64,000 nucleotides of DNA from Streptomyces sp. NBC_01268 (GCF_036240795.1 NZ_CP108454.1:3534001-3598000), one strand, 5' to 3'. Shown: positions 51,123 through 59,796, counted from the stretch's first letter. Numbers and translations: made by a program. Notes: generated by a model from the letters alone, not told the origin.

Positions 51123-51157
51123 CCCCTGACGGGAGCCTTCGAAGCTCCCGCCAGGGG
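51123..51157 (-). terminator. Intrinsic terminator of the DUF4229 gene
   Basis: 14-bp stem with one mismatch (CCCCTGACGGGAGC 51123-51136 with GCTCCCGCCAGGGG 51144-51157); on the minus strand it is followed by TTTTC. It isolates the DUF4229 gene from the symporter unit. Confidence 0.85.
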
Positions 51158-51218
51158 CGGAGATGTGAAGTGGCTTACGCGGCCTTTACGCCACGCGGAC
51201 CGAGACCGATCGGGCAGC

Positions 51219-51485
51219 TCAGGCCGCGTCCTCGGCGGAGCGGTTCGCCTCGAGCCGGCCCTTGGCGCGGTCGACCTTCTCGACGATCTGGACGCTCATC
51301 GCGTCCCGCTCCTTGCGCAGCAGCACGAAGCTGAGCGGCGCGGAGATGACCACCGAGAGCAGCAGGACCCACAGCAGGTTGGAGTCGCCGAGGCCGCGCG
51401 GCAGCACGCCGACGTAGACCAGGCCCCACAGCGCGAGGAAGCTGCCGGCGAAGATGCCGAGGCGCATCAGGGTGTAGCGGAGCAT
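51219..51485 (-). CDS. DUF4229 small membrane protein
   Basis: 88 residues from ATG 51485 (GGGAGGG upstream). Two hydrophobic helices (about 9-28 and 37-55), the second ending in FVLLRKERDAMS, followed by a basic/acidic cytosolic helix (VEKVDRAKGRLEANRSAEDA). This is the DUF4229 layout of actinobacteria, often coded near menaquinone or respiratory genes. Role unknown. It lies 4 kb from the mqn cluster. Confidence 0.85.
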   Translation of the reverse strand: MLRYTLMRLGIFAGSFLALWGLVYVGVLPRGLGDSNLLWVLLLSVVISAPLSFVLLRKERDAMSVQIVEKVDRAKGRLEANRSAEDAA

Positions 51486-51685
51486 GTCTGTTCCCTCCCA
51501 TACCGGACGAGCGTCCCTCCAGTGAAGCACGGGGAGGGACGCCCGCCGGGACCGGGGTCTCGTCGCGGGTCCCGGCGGGCGCCCGCCGCGGATCCAGGAC
51601 CCGGCCGGCGGAGCTCGCCCCGCCGGGCCCGACCGTCTTGTCGAGGAAGGCCCGCGGGAGGAAGGCGTCCGAGGGCCGGAACTCC

Positions 51686-51715
51686 TTGAGCACCCCATCG
51701 AGTAAGGGATAGATT
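51686..51715 (+). promoter_or_regulatory. Promoter of a probable leaderless GNAT mRNA
   Basis: TTGAGC (51686-51691), 18-nt spacer, TAGATT (51710-51715), then 6 nt to the ATG at 51722. Transcription should start at or next to the A of ATG; no Shine-Dalgarno is present. Confidence 0.75.
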
Positions 51716-51721
51716 CACGCC

Positions 51722-52261
51722 ATGACCCTTACCTTTGAGCTGGATCCGCCCGTCGGCCCCGCGCTGCGCGACGGCGTGCTCGACCTCTGGGCGGACGTGT
51801 CCAACGCGGGCGGTGCCGTCGGCTTCGTACCGCCCGTCACCCGCGAGGAGATCCGGCCCGCGCTGCTCACCCACCTGGTGGGGATGGCCCGGGGCACGAC
51901 CCGGCTGCTCGTCGGCCGCGAGGACGACGGCGCCGGCGAGGTCGCCGCCACCGCCTTCTTCACGTACAACAGCCACCCCCTGATGACGCACTGGGTGTGG
52001 CTGTACACGGTGATGGTGCACCCCCGGCACCAGGGCAAGGGGTACGGGCTGGAGCTGATGGCCGCGGTCGAGCGCGCGGCGCGGACCGCCGAGGGCTTCG
52101 AGCGGATCGAGGCCGTCCGGCTCACCTGCCGGGGCGGCACCGGCGTCGACGCCTTCTACGCGCGGGCCGGCTACAAGGAGGTCGGCCGCGTCCCGGCCGC
52201 CGTCCGGGTGTCCCCGGGCGACGACCGCGACGAGATCGTCATGCTGCTGCCGCTCACCTAG
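51722..52261 (+). CDS. GNAT-family N-acetyltransferase
   Basis: 179 residues from ATG 51722. GNAT core: VWLYTVMVHPRHQGKGYGLELMAAVERAA (the Q-G-K-G-Y-G acetyl-CoA loop, about residues 92-120), then TCRGGTGVDAFYARAGYKEVGR. The N-terminal part (DPPVGPALRDGVLDLWADVSNAGGAVGFVPPV) is shared by a subgroup of actinobacterial acetyltransferases. Leaderless by promoter position. Convergent with mqnE, 12 nt between stops. Substrate unknown. Confidence 0.88.
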   Translation: MTLTFELDPPVGPALRDGVLDLWADVSNAGGAVGFVPPVTREEIRPALLTHLVGMARGTTRLLVGREDDGAGEVAATAFFTYNSHPLMTHWVWLYTVMVHPRHQGKGYGLELMAAVERAARTAEGFERIEAVRLTCRGGTGVDAFYARAGYKEVGRVPAAVRVSPGDDRDEIVMLLPLT

Positions 52262-52273
52262 GAGCGCGGCGGT

Positions 52274-53437
52274 TCAGAAGCGCATCAGCTGCGGGGTCTC
52301 GCGCCGCTCCGCGTCCGGGCCCGGGTACTCGCGGATGATCTCGTAGCGCGTGTTGCGCTCGACCGGCCTGAAACCGGCGTCCCGGATGAGCTCCAGCAGG
52401 TCCTCGCGGCCCAGCTTGTTCGGGGTGCCGTAGTTGTCGGCGTCGTGCGTGATCTTGTACTCGACGACCGAGCCGTCCATGTCGTCCGCGCCGTGCTGGA
52501 GCGCCAGCTGCGCGGTCTGGACGCCGTGCATCACCCAGAAGACCTTGACGTGCGGGACGTTGTCGAAGAGCAGGCGCGAGACGGCGAAGGTCTTCAGGGC
52601 CTCGGCCCCGGTGGCCATCGTGGTGCGGGCCTGCAGCTTGTTGCGGACCTTGCCGTCCTTCATGTCCACGAAGTCGTGCTGGTAGCGCAGCGGGATGAAG
52701 ACCTGGAAGCCGCCGGTCTCGTCCTGCAGCTCCCGCAGCCGCAGCACGTGGTCCACGCGGTGGCGCGGCTCCTCGATGTGCCCGTACAGCATCGTGGCCG
52801 GGGTCTTCAGGCCCTTCTCGTGCGCGAGCCGGTGGATCCGGGACCAGTCCTCCCAGTGGGTGGCGTGGTCCACGATGTGCTGCCGGACCTCCCAGTCGAA
52901 GATCTCGGCGCCGCCGCCGGTCAGGGACTCCAGACCGGCCTCGATCAGCTCGTCGAGGATCTCGGAGGCCGACAGGCCCGAGATGGTCTCGAAGTGGTGG
53001 ATCTCGGTGGCGGTGAAGGCCTTGAGCGAGACGTTCGGCAGCGCCTTCTTCAGCTCGGAGAGCGAGCGCGGGTAGTAGCGCCAGGGCAGGTTGGGGTGCA
53101 GCCCGTTGACGATGTGCAGCTCGGTGAGGTTCTCGTTCTCCATCGCCTTCGCGAGGCGCACGGCCTCCTCGATGCGCATGGTGTACGCGTCCTTCTCACC
53201 CGGCTTGCGCTGGAAGGAGCAGTAGGCGCAGGAGGCGGTGCACACGTTCGTCATGTTCAGATGACGGTTCACGTTGAAGTGCACCACGTCGCCGTTCTTG
53301 CGGGTCCGGACCTCGTGGGCCAGTCCGCCGAGCCAGGCGAGGTCGTCCGATCCGTACAGGGCGACGCCGTCCTCACGGCTCAGCCGCTCACCGGCGAGGA
53401 CCTTCTGCTCCAGCTCCCGCTTGAGCCCCGCGTCCAT
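52274..53437 (-). CDS. mqnE: Aminodeoxyfutalosine synthase MqnE (radical SAM)
   Basis: 387 residues from ATG 53437; an earlier ATG 39 nt upstream is possible. Radical SAM cluster motif CTASCAYC (CxxxCxxC, near residue 70) preceded by HFNVNRHLNMTN, then GEKDAYTMRIEEAV, ELHIVNGLHPNLPWRYY, and LTGGGAEIFDWEVRQ. These are MqnE hallmarks: the enzyme joins the enolpyruvyl-benzoate product of MqnA with SAM to give aminofutalosine in the futalosine menaquinone route. It clusters with the UbiD, UbiA and UbiX homologues at 54228-57286. Confidence 0.95.
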   Translation of the reverse strand: MDAGLKRELEQKVLAGERLSREDGVALYGSDDLAWLGGLAHEVRTRKNGDVVHFNVNRHLNMTNVCTASCAYCSFQRKPGEKDAYTMRIEEAVRLAKAMENENLTELHIVNGLHPNLPWRYYPRSLSELKKALPNVSLKAFTATEIHHFETISGLSASEILDELIEAGLESLTGGGAEIFDWEVRQHIVDHATHWEDWSRIHRLAHEKGLKTPATMLYGHIEEPRHRVDHVLRLRELQDETGGFQVFIPLRYQHDFVDMKDGKVRNKLQARTTMATGAEALKTFAVSRLLFDNVPHVKVFWVMHGVQTAQLALQHGADDMDGSVVEYKITHDADNYGTPNKLGREDLLELIRDAGFRPVERNTRYEIIREYPGPDAERRETPQLMRF

Positions 53438-53524
53438 ACGGATGCCTCCTCTTTCTCCGAAACCAGGCCTGCCCACCGTACTCCCCCGCCTTTCGGGCGG
53501 GACGGTCCCCCATGCCGCTTCGCG

Positions 53525-53980
53525 TCAGCCCTCTTCGGGCAGGTCCCCGACCCGGTTCTCCCACTTCGTGGAGAGCACGATCGTCGTACGGGTCCGCGAC
53601 ACGCCCTTGGTCCCGCTGAGCCGGCGGATCGTCTTCTCCAGGCCGTCCACGTCGTCGGAGCGGACCTTGAGCATGAAGGAGTCGTCGCCGGCGATGAACC
53701 AGCAGTCCTCGATCTCGGCGAGGTCCTTCAGCCGACGGGCCACGTCCTCGTGGTCGGCGGCGTCGGAGAGGGAGATGCCGATGAGGGCGGTGACGCCGAG
53801 CCCGAGCGAGGCGGCGTCGACGGTGGCGCGGTAACCGGTGATGACACCGGCCGCCTCAAGTCGGTTGATGCGGTCGGTGACGGAGGGGCCGGAGAGCCCG
53901 ACGAGCCGGCCGAGCTCGGCGTACGAGGCCCTGCCGTTCTCGCGCAGAGCCTGGATGAGCTGCCTGTCCACGGCGTCCAT
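53525..53980 (-). CDS. Lrp/AsnC-family transcriptional regulator
   Basis: 151 residues from ATG 53980 (MDAVDRQLIQAL); ATG 53998 would add six residues (MEGFIP). N-terminal winged helix-turn-helix (NGRASYAELGRLVGLSGPSVTDRINRLEAAGVITGYRA, about 15-55) and a C-terminal RAM ligand-binding domain (ALIGISL, EDCWFIAGDDSFMLKVRSDDVDGLE). Lies between mqnE and the rest of the menaquinone genes, so it may tune menaquinone synthesis to an amino acid signal; the link is positional only. Confidence 0.9.
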   Translation of the reverse strand: MDAVDRQLIQALRENGRASYAELGRLVGLSGPSVTDRINRLEAAGVITGYRATVDAASLGLGVTALIGISLSDAADHEDVARRLKDLAEIEDCWFIAGDDSFMLKVRSDDVDGLEKTIRRLSGTKGVSRTRTTIVLSTKWENRVGDLPEEG

Positions 53981-54105
53981 AGGTATGAAGCCTTCCATTG
54001 TCCAGCGATACCGCGAGTTTAGGTATAGAATCTAAGGTACACAGGGGCGACACCCTGTGAATCTTTCAGCAGATCAAAGACGATCTTTCAGGAGTGGTGT
54101 TCACC

Positions 54106-54231
54106 GTGTACACGATCGAGATGGCCTACGCCCGTATGCGCGAGCTGCAGGAAATGGCCAACCGCTCGCGTGCCCACCAGTCGACCCCCGCCTCGAAGCG
54201 CGCCGCGAAGAAGCGCGCCAAGAAGCGCTAA
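54106..54231 (+). CDS. 41-residue highly basic small protein
   Basis: GTG 54106 (AGGAG 11 nt upstream) opens VYTIEMAYARMRELQEMANRS, a predicted amphipathic helix, followed by HQSTPASKRAAKKRAKKR with ten Lys/Arg in the last 13 residues. The TAA overlaps the convergent mqnM stop by 3 nt. Strong ribosome-binding site and sharply different composition from surrounding frames support a real gene. The basic tail would suit RNA, DNA or membrane-lipid binding. Not assigned to a family. Confidence 0.7.
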   Translation: MYTIEMAYARMRELQEMANRSRAHQSTPASKRAAKKRAKKR

Positions 54232-54914
54232 TCAGCGGGGCGGAGGGCTCCACCGAGCTCTCCCTCCCAACGGCGGTACAGCACGTGCGGCACGCCTGCC
54301 GCGTCGAGCACCCGCCCGGCGACGAAGTCCACCAGATCCTGGATGTGCGTCGCCCCCGCGTAGAACGCCGGAGAGGCGGGCAGCACCACTGCGCCCGCCT
54401 CGTCCAGCGCCACCATGTGCTTGAGGGTCTGTCCGTTCAGCGGGGTCTCCCGCACCGCGACGACCAGCGGGCGCCGCTCCTTGAGCGTCACGCTCGCCAC
54501 CCGCTGCAGCAGGTCCTTCGACAGCCCGAGCGCGACCCCCGCCACCGCGGCCGTCGACGCCGGCACGATCAGCATCCCCTTCACGGCGTACGAGCCGGAG
54601 GACGGCCCGGCGGCCAGGTCCCCGGCCGCCCAGTACCGCACGTCGTCCAGGCCACCGGACACGTCGAAGGTGCCCGGCTTCCCGTCGGCCCCCCGCGCCA
54701 GCCACGTCGCCAGGTCCTCGCGCCAGTGCGCGTCCCGGAAGGCGATCCCCGTCTCGTCGAGCAGTGTCAGCCGCGAGGCCCGCGACACGACCAGATCGAC
54801 GCTCTCCCCCGCCGCGAGCAGCCCTCGCAGCACGGCGGCGGCATAGGGCGTCCCCGACGCCCCCGACACCCCGACGACCCACGGACGACGCTGCTCCTCG
54901 TTCACCTGCTCCAC
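54228..54914 (-). CDS. mqnM: UbiX-type flavin prenyltransferase (MqnM-like)
   Basis: 228 residues from ATG 54914. UbiX features: VVGVSGASGTPYAAAVLRGLLAAG (FMN-binding GASG loop, near residue 17), LVVSRAS, PASTAAVAGVALGLSKDLLQRVASVTLKERRPLVVAVRETPLN, and a C-terminal PAFYAG. It makes prenylated FMN, the cofactor of the UbiD decarboxylase encoded two genes upstream (55835). In Streptomyces this trio serves the late decarboxylation of the futalosine menaquinone route. Confidence 0.92.
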   Translation of the reverse strand: MEQVNEEQRRPWVVGVSGASGTPYAAAVLRGLLAAGESVDLVVSRASRLTLLDETGIAFRDAHWREDLATWLARGADGKPGTFDVSGGLDDVRYWAAGDLAAGPSSGSYAVKGMLIVPASTAAVAGVALGLSKDLLQRVASVTLKERRPLVVAVRETPLNGQTLKHMVALDEAGAVVLPASPAFYAGATHIQDLVDFVAGRVLDAAGVPHVLYRRWEGELGGALRPAD

Positions 54915-54935
54915 GCCGACGAGCCTATCCGGCCC

Positions 54936-55838
54936 CTACAGGGACAGCCCGCGCACCAGCAGGTCCAGCAGCGCGCACAGGAACAGGCAGACGCCGATGA
55001 AGCCGTTCGTGGTGAAGAACGCCCGGTTCAGCCGCGACAGGTCGTGCGGCTTCACGATCGAGTGCTCGTAGCAGAAGGCCGCCGCCACGATCACCAGGCC
55101 GGCCCAGAAGAAGACGCCGGCGTCCGTCGCCAGCGCGTACCAGACCAGCAGGCCCGTGGTCACCACGGCCGAGACGCGGGCGCCCCACAGGGCGGCGGGG
55201 ATGCCGAAGCGGGCCGGGACGGACATCACGCCGTGCGCGCGGTCCGCCTGCACGTCCTGGCAGGCGAAGATCAGGTCGAAGCCGCCGATCCAGATGCCGA
55301 CCGCGAGGCCCAGGATCACCGCCTCCCAGGACCACTCGCCGCTGACCGCGAGCCAGGCCCCGATGGGCCCGATCGCCTGGGCGAGGCCCAGGATCGCGTG
55401 CGGGAAGTTGGTGAACCGCTTGCCGTACGGATAGACCACCATCGGGATCACGGCGAGCGGCGCGAGCGCCAGGCAGAGCGGGTTGAGCAGGGCCGCGGCG
55501 CCGAGGAAGACGACGACGGCGACACCGGCTCCGGTCCACGCCGAGCGCACCGAGACCGCGCCCGTGACCAGCTCGCGGTTGGCGGTGCGCGGGTTACGGG
55601 CGTCGATCTCGCGGTCGATGATCCGGTTGCAGGCCATCGCGAAGGTGCGCAGCCCGACCATGCAGACCGTCACCAGGAACAGGGTCCACCAGTGGATCTC
55701 CTGGTCCAGCCGGTACATCGCGGTCAGCGAGGCGATGTACGCGAAGGGCAGCGCGAAGACCGAGTGCTCGATCATCACCAGGCGCAGGAAGGCCTTCGTC
55801 CGTCCCGGCTGCGCGCCGGGCACCGCGGCCGTGGTCAC
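54936..55838 (-). CDS. mqnP: UbiA-type prenyltransferase of menaquinone synthesis (MqnP)
   Basis: 300 residues from GTG 55838, whose GTGA overlaps the UbiD stop by 4 nt (translational coupling). Polyprenyl transferase with the two Asp-rich motifs NRIIDREIDARN (near residue 70) and DVQADRAHG (near 198), set in about eight transmembrane helices. Attaches the polyprenyl tail to the naphthalene-type acid in the cytoplasmic membrane. Order mqnL-mqnP-mqnM is conserved, as I recall it, in S. coelicolor. Confidence 0.93.
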   Translation of the reverse strand: MTTAAVPGAQPGRTKAFLRLVMIEHSVFALPFAYIASLTAMYRLDQEIHWWTLFLVTVCMVGLRTFAMACNRIIDREIDARNPRTANRELVTGAVSVRSAWTGAGVAVVVFLGAAALLNPLCLALAPLAVIPMVVYPYGKRFTNFPHAILGLAQAIGPIGAWLAVSGEWSWEAVILGLAVGIWIGGFDLIFACQDVQADRAHGVMSVPARFGIPAALWGARVSAVVTTGLLVWYALATDAGVFFWAGLVIVAAAFCYEHSIVKPHDLSRLNRAFFTTNGFIGVCLFLCALLDLLVRGLSL

Positions 55839-57286
55839 AGCCCGTACTCCTTCCAGCGGCGGTCCACCAGGGCCGCCGTCGCCGGGTCCGACTCGACCAT
55901 GTCGGGCCAGCCGCCGTCGCGCGTGTAGCCCTCCTCGGGCCACTTCTTCGTCGCGTCGATGCCGGCCTTGCCGCCCCAGAACTGCTGGTAGGAGGCGTGG
56001 TCCAGGTGGTCGACCGGGCCCTCGACGACCGTGAGGTCGCGGGCGTAGTCGGTGTTCCCGAGGGCCCGCCAGGACACCTCGTGGAGGTCGTGGACGTCGC
56101 AGTCGGAGTCCACGACGACGATCAGCTTGGTCAGCGACATCATGTGCGCGCCCCAGATGGCGTGCATGACCTTCTGCGCGTGCTTCGGGTACTTCTTGTC
56201 GATCGAGACGATGGCGCAGTTGTGGAAGCCGCCCGACTCCGGCAGGTGGTAGTCGACGATGTCCGGGACGATGATCTTCAGGAGCGGCAGGAAGAACCGC
56301 TCGGTCGCCCGGCCCAGCGGGCCGTCCTCGGTCGGCGGGCGGCCGACCACGATCGACTGGAGCAGCGGGCGCTTGCGCATGGTGATGCAGTCGATCTTCA
56401 GCGCGGGGAACGGCTCCTGCGGCGTGTAGAAGCCGGTGTGGTCGCCGAACGGGCCCTCGGGCAGCGTCTCGCCCGGCTCCAGCCAGCCCTCGATCACGAC
56501 CTCCGCCTGCGCGGGGACCTGGAGCGGGACGGTCTTGCAGTCGACCATCTCGATCCGCTTGCCCTGCACGAAGCCGGCGAAGAGGTACTCGTCGATGTCG
56601 CCCGGCAGCGGTGCCGTCGAGGCGTAGGTGACGGCCGGCGGGCAGCCGAAGGCGATGGCGACCGGCAGCCGCTCGCCGCGCTTCGCGGCGACCGCGTAGT
56701 GGTTGCGGCTGTCCTTGTGGATCTGCCAGTGCATGCCGATGGTGCGCTTGTCGTGCCGCTGGAGTCGGTAGAGGCCGAGGTTGCGGATCCCGGTCTCGGG
56801 GTGCTTGGTGTGGGTCAGGCCCAGGTTGAAGAATGAGCCGCCGTCCTTGGGCCAGGTGAACAGCGCCGGCAGCAGGTCGAGGTCGACGTCGTCGCCGGTC
56901 AGGACCACCTCCTGCACGGGGGCGTCCTTCACCTTCTTCGGCGGCACGTGCACCATCGAACCCAGCTTCCCGAAGGCCTCGCGGACCCCGACGAAGCCGT
57001 GCGGGAGCTCGGGCTTGAGCAGCCCGCCGATCTTCTCGGAGATCTCCTCGTAGGACGTGAGGCCCAGCGCCTTGAGCAGCCGGCGGTCCGTCCCGAAGAC
57101 GTTCATCGCGAGCGGCATGGCGGAGCCCTTCACGTTCTCGAAGAGCAGCGCCGGGCCTCCCGCCTTGTTCACGCGGTCGACGATCTCCCCGACCTCCAGG
57201 TACGGGTCGACTTCGGCCTTGATGCGCTTGAGGTCGCCCTCGCGCTCCAGCGCCCTGAGCAGCGAGCGGAGATCGTCGTAAGCCAT
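55835..57286 (-). CDS. mqnL: UbiD-family decarboxylase of menaquinone synthesis (MqnL)
   Basis: 483 residues from ATG 57286. UbiD signatures: NKAGGPALLFENVKGSAMPLAMNVFGTDRR near residue 40-70, the prFMN/metal site region NLGLYRLQRHDKRTIGMHWQIHKDS near 165-195, GCPPAVTYASTAPLPGDIDEYLFAG, and EGPFGDHTGFY with the catalytic Glu-Asp-containing segment. It removes a carboxyl group using prenylated FMN from the UbiX homologue. First gene of the leftward mqn operon; divergent from the small membrane protein. Confidence 0.93.
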   Translation of the reverse strand: MAYDDLRSLLRALEREGDLKRIKAEVDPYLEVGEIVDRVNKAGGPALLFENVKGSAMPLAMNVFGTDRRLLKALGLTSYEEISEKIGGLLKPELPHGFVGVREAFGKLGSMVHVPPKKVKDAPVQEVVLTGDDVDLDLLPALFTWPKDGGSFFNLGLTHTKHPETGIRNLGLYRLQRHDKRTIGMHWQIHKDSRNHYAVAAKRGERLPVAIAFGCPPAVTYASTAPLPGDIDEYLFAGFVQGKRIEMVDCKTVPLQVPAQAEVVIEGWLEPGETLPEGPFGDHTGFYTPQEPFPALKIDCITMRKRPLLQSIVVGRPPTEDGPLGRATERFFLPLLKIIVPDIVDYHLPESGGFHNCAIVSIDKKYPKHAQKVMHAIWGAHMMSLTKLIVVVDSDCDVHDLHEVSWRALGNTDYARDLTVVEGPVDHLDHASYQQFWGGKAGIDATKKWPEEGYTRDGGWPDMVESDPATAALVDRRWKEYGL

Positions 57287-57376
57287 ACGGGCAAGTATCG
57301 GTCACCGGCTAGGCTGGCCGTGTCACCGGGGCCGTCGAAACGCGCTCCCGCCGCTGCTTCCAGGGGGCTGTCCCAC

Positions 57377-57763
57377 ATGCTCAGGGCGTTGATGTACATC
57401 CTGCCGCTGGCGCTGACGATCTACGCGTTCATCGACTGCCTCAACACCCCCGAGGAAGAGACCAAGCACCTGCCCAAGGTGGTCTGGGTCATCATCATCC
57501 TGCTCTTCTGGATCGTCGGCCCGATCGTCTGGTTCGCCGCCGGCAAGCAGCGCCGGGCCGCGGCCCGCGGCGGCGCGGGCGGTGCCGGGGGCTGGGTCGC
57601 CCCCGACGACAACCCCGAGTTCCTGAAGTCGCTCCGCGAGGAGTCCGGGCCCGCGGGGAAGCCGGCGAACGACGAGACCCTCCTCAAGGACTGGGAGGCC
57701 GACCTGCGCCGCCGCGAGGAGGAGCTGAAGCGCCGCGAGCGCGGCGAGGAGACCGAGGGCTGA
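57377..57763 (+). CDS. PLDc_N-domain small membrane protein
   Basis: 128 residues from ATG 57377. Two transmembrane helices (MYILPLALTIYAFIDCLN and VVWVIIILLFWIVGPIVWFAAGK) of the PLD-nuclease N-terminal type, with the PEEETKHLPKV loop between, then a Gly-rich stretch and a charged cytosolic helix (LLKDWEADLRRREEELKRRERGEE), probably a coiled coil. The stop overlaps the start of the LysR gene (TGATG). Role unknown; common in actinobacteria near menaquinone genes. Confidence 0.82.
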   Translation: MLRALMYILPLALTIYAFIDCLNTPEEETKHLPKVVWVIIILLFWIVGPIVWFAAGKQRRAAARGGAGGAGGWVAPDDNPEFLKSLREESGPAGKPANDETLLKDWEADLRRREEELKRRERGEETEG

Positions 57764-58653
57764 TGGAGCTGCGGCTGCTGGTCACCTTCGAGAAGGTGGC
57801 CACCGTCCTCTCCTTCACGCGGGCGGCGGCGGAACTGGCGTACGCGCAGTCCAGCGTGACCGCCCAGATCCGCGCCCTGGAGTCCTCCCTCGGGGCCGAG
57901 CTCTTCGAACGCCTCGGCTCCCGCATCCGCCTCACCGAGGCAGGCACCCGTCTCCTCCCGTACGCCCGGCAGATCATCGAGCTCGCCGACGAGGCCCGGG
58001 CCGCGGTCACGGCGACCGGCGAGCCGGCCGGCACGATCGCCGTCGGCACCATGGAGTCGCTCACCTCCTACCGGCTGCCGCCGCTCCTGGAGCTCTTCCA
58101 CCACCGCTACCCGCAGGTGCGGCTGACCCTGCGCCCGACGCTCGGCGACGCGACCCGGCGGGCGCTGCGGGAGGGCACGTACGACCTGGGGCTGCTGATG
58201 GAGCCGGAGACCCGGCACGAGGGCCTGGAGAGCGAGGTGCTCGGCGAGGAACCGCTGGTCCTGGTCGCGGCGCCGGGCCATCCGCTGGCCGGCCGGACCG
58301 GTCTGACGACGGCGGACCTGGCGGCGGCTCCCCTGGTGGGCACGGAACCGGGCTGCGCGTACCGCGACCTGTTCGAGGCCGAGCTGGCCCCCCACTCCCC
58401 CTCCTTCCTGGAGTTCGGCACCATCGAGGCGAGCAAGCGGGGCGTGGCCGCGGGCCTCGGCGTCGCGCTGCTGCCCCGGATCACCGTCGGTGAGGAGCTG
58501 GCGTCCGGGGCGCTGACGGCGCTCGACTGGGAGCCGCCGTTCACGCTGTTCACGCAGATCGCGTGGCGGCAGGGCAAGCGCCTTCCGCCGCACGTGCGCC
58601 TGTTCGTGGAGCGGACCCGCCGCCTGTTCCACGAGGCGCCCGGTTCACCCTGA
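57763..58653 (+). CDS. LysR-family transcriptional regulator
   Basis: 296 residues from ATG 57763, start overlapping the previous stop. LysR winged helix-turn-helix (LLVTFEKVATVLSFTRAAAELAYAQSSVTAQIRALESSLGAELFERLGSRIRLTEAG, residues 5-62) and the inducer-binding domain (AAPGHPLAGRTGLTTADLAAAPLVGTEPGCAYRDLF). Convergent with, and overlapping by 104 nt, the EamA transporter gene, a likely target. Inducer unknown. Confidence 0.92.
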   Translation: MELRLLVTFEKVATVLSFTRAAAELAYAQSSVTAQIRALESSLGAELFERLGSRIRLTEAGTRLLPYARQIIELADEARAAVTATGEPAGTIAVGTMESLTSYRLPPLLELFHHRYPQVRLTLRPTLGDATRRALREGTYDLGLLMEPETRHEGLESEVLGEEPLVLVAAPGHPLAGRTGLTTADLAAAPLVGTEPGCAYRDLFEAELAPHSPSFLEFGTIEASKRGVAAGLGVALLPRITVGEELASGALTALDWEPPFTLFTQIAWRQGKRLPPHVRLFVERTRRLFHEAPGSP

Positions 58654-59479
58654 GGGCGGCCAGCACGATCAGGGGCACGCCCACCGCCTGCACGAGCCCG
58701 ATGTGGTGCCCGTACACGAGCCAGTCGACGAGCATCGCGACGGCGGGGTAGGTGAAGGCGAGCACCGCGATCCGGGCGGTGGGCAGCTTGGCGTACGCCG
58801 CGTACATGAGCACGTACATCACCCCGGTGTGCAGGAGCCCCAGCCCGGCGAGCCAGCCCCACCCGCCGCCGAGGCGGGCGGCCTCGCCGAGGTCGGCGAA
58901 GGGCAGCAGCAGCGGGATGCCGACGGCGACCTGGACGAGCGCGACGAGGTGCGGCCGGACGCCGCTGATCCGCTTGGTGACGACGGTGGACAGCGCGTAG
59001 AGCACGGCGGCTCCCAGGGCGAACCCGAGCCCCTTGACCGAGGCGGTGTCCCCCGGCCGCACCCCCGACACGAGCACGAGCCCCGCGAAGGCGACCCCGA
59101 GCCACCCCAGCTTGGCCCCGCTGATCCGCTCCCGCAGGACGACGGCGCCGAGCAGCACCAGGAAGAACGGCTGGGTGTGGTAGACGACGGTGGCGAACGA
59201 GATCGACGTGGCCTCGTACGCCTCGAACAGCAGCACCCAGTTGAAGACGATCATCGCTCCACCGAGCGCGGCCAGCCCCACCTTCCCCGGCGTGAACCCG
59301 TGCCCGGTGAAGAGCCCCCGCACCCAGCTGTACACCCCGAGCGCGACCGCCCCGAACACGCACCGGAAGAACACCACGGTGAACGGCGACGCCCCCGACT
59401 CGACGACGAAGACGCCGAGGGTGCCGGAAAGCACCATGGCGAGGGTCAGTTCGACGGTTCCCCTGGTCTCGTTTCTCAT
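58550..59479 (-). CDS. EamA/DMT-family transporter
   Basis: 309 residues from ATG 59479. Ten predicted helices in two EamA halves (TLAMVLSGTLGVFVVESGASPFTVVFFRCVFGAVAL ... FALGAAVLYALSTVVTKRISG), a metabolite exporter fold of the drug/metabolite transporter superfamily. The last ~25 residues are a hydrophilic tail coded opposite the LysR 3' end (104-nt overlap); an earlier stop is not present, so the overlap appears real. Substrate unknown; may be controlled by LysR. Confidence 0.9.
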   Translation of the reverse strand: MRNETRGTVELTLAMVLSGTLGVFVVESGASPFTVVFFRCVFGAVALGVYSWVRGLFTGHGFTPGKVGLAALGGAMIVFNWVLLFEAYEATSISFATVVYHTQPFFLVLLGAVVLRERISGAKLGWLGVAFAGLVLVSGVRPGDTASVKGLGFALGAAVLYALSTVVTKRISGVRPHLVALVQVAVGIPLLLPFADLGEAARLGGGWGWLAGLGLLHTGVMYVLMYAAYAKLPTARIAVLAFTYPAVAMLVDWLVYGHHIGLVQAVGVPLIVLAALRVNRAPRGTGGGSAPRTGARAAEGACPAATRSA

Positions 59480-59796
59480 GCCCCCGACGCTACGAACGCG
59501 GGGCCGGGGCGGTCCACGAGCCAGTGGGGGGTCCTGGCGATGGGCCCATCGCGCAAGCCGATGGCTGCCCCGGCCGCCGCCGGGGAAGGCTTCCCCCATG
59601 GATCCCGAGGCCGATTCGCCTGCCTGTCCGCGGGCGCGGCCGGACGCCGCCGCCCCGGTCGGGGGGGCGGCGGCACGGCTGCCCCGGGCCCCGGGGGAAA
59701 AGCGGGTCGCAAACTCTGCCCTCTTCCCAACACCCGGTCGATATCCTGGACTTGAGGATGTGACGGGGCACGTCTGGTGGGATGCGGGGGTGACGG
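59480..59796. other. 317-bp intergenic region before the NTPase gene
   Basis: No gene recognised. Highly GC-rich first two-thirds with short G- and C-runs; the last 100 bp contain the mildly AT-rich CCGGTCGATATCCTGGACTT, which could hold the promoter of the rightward NTPase gene (TATCCT at 59742 is a possible -10, with no clear -35). No repeats or palindromes of the window-wide set. Confidence 0.4.
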
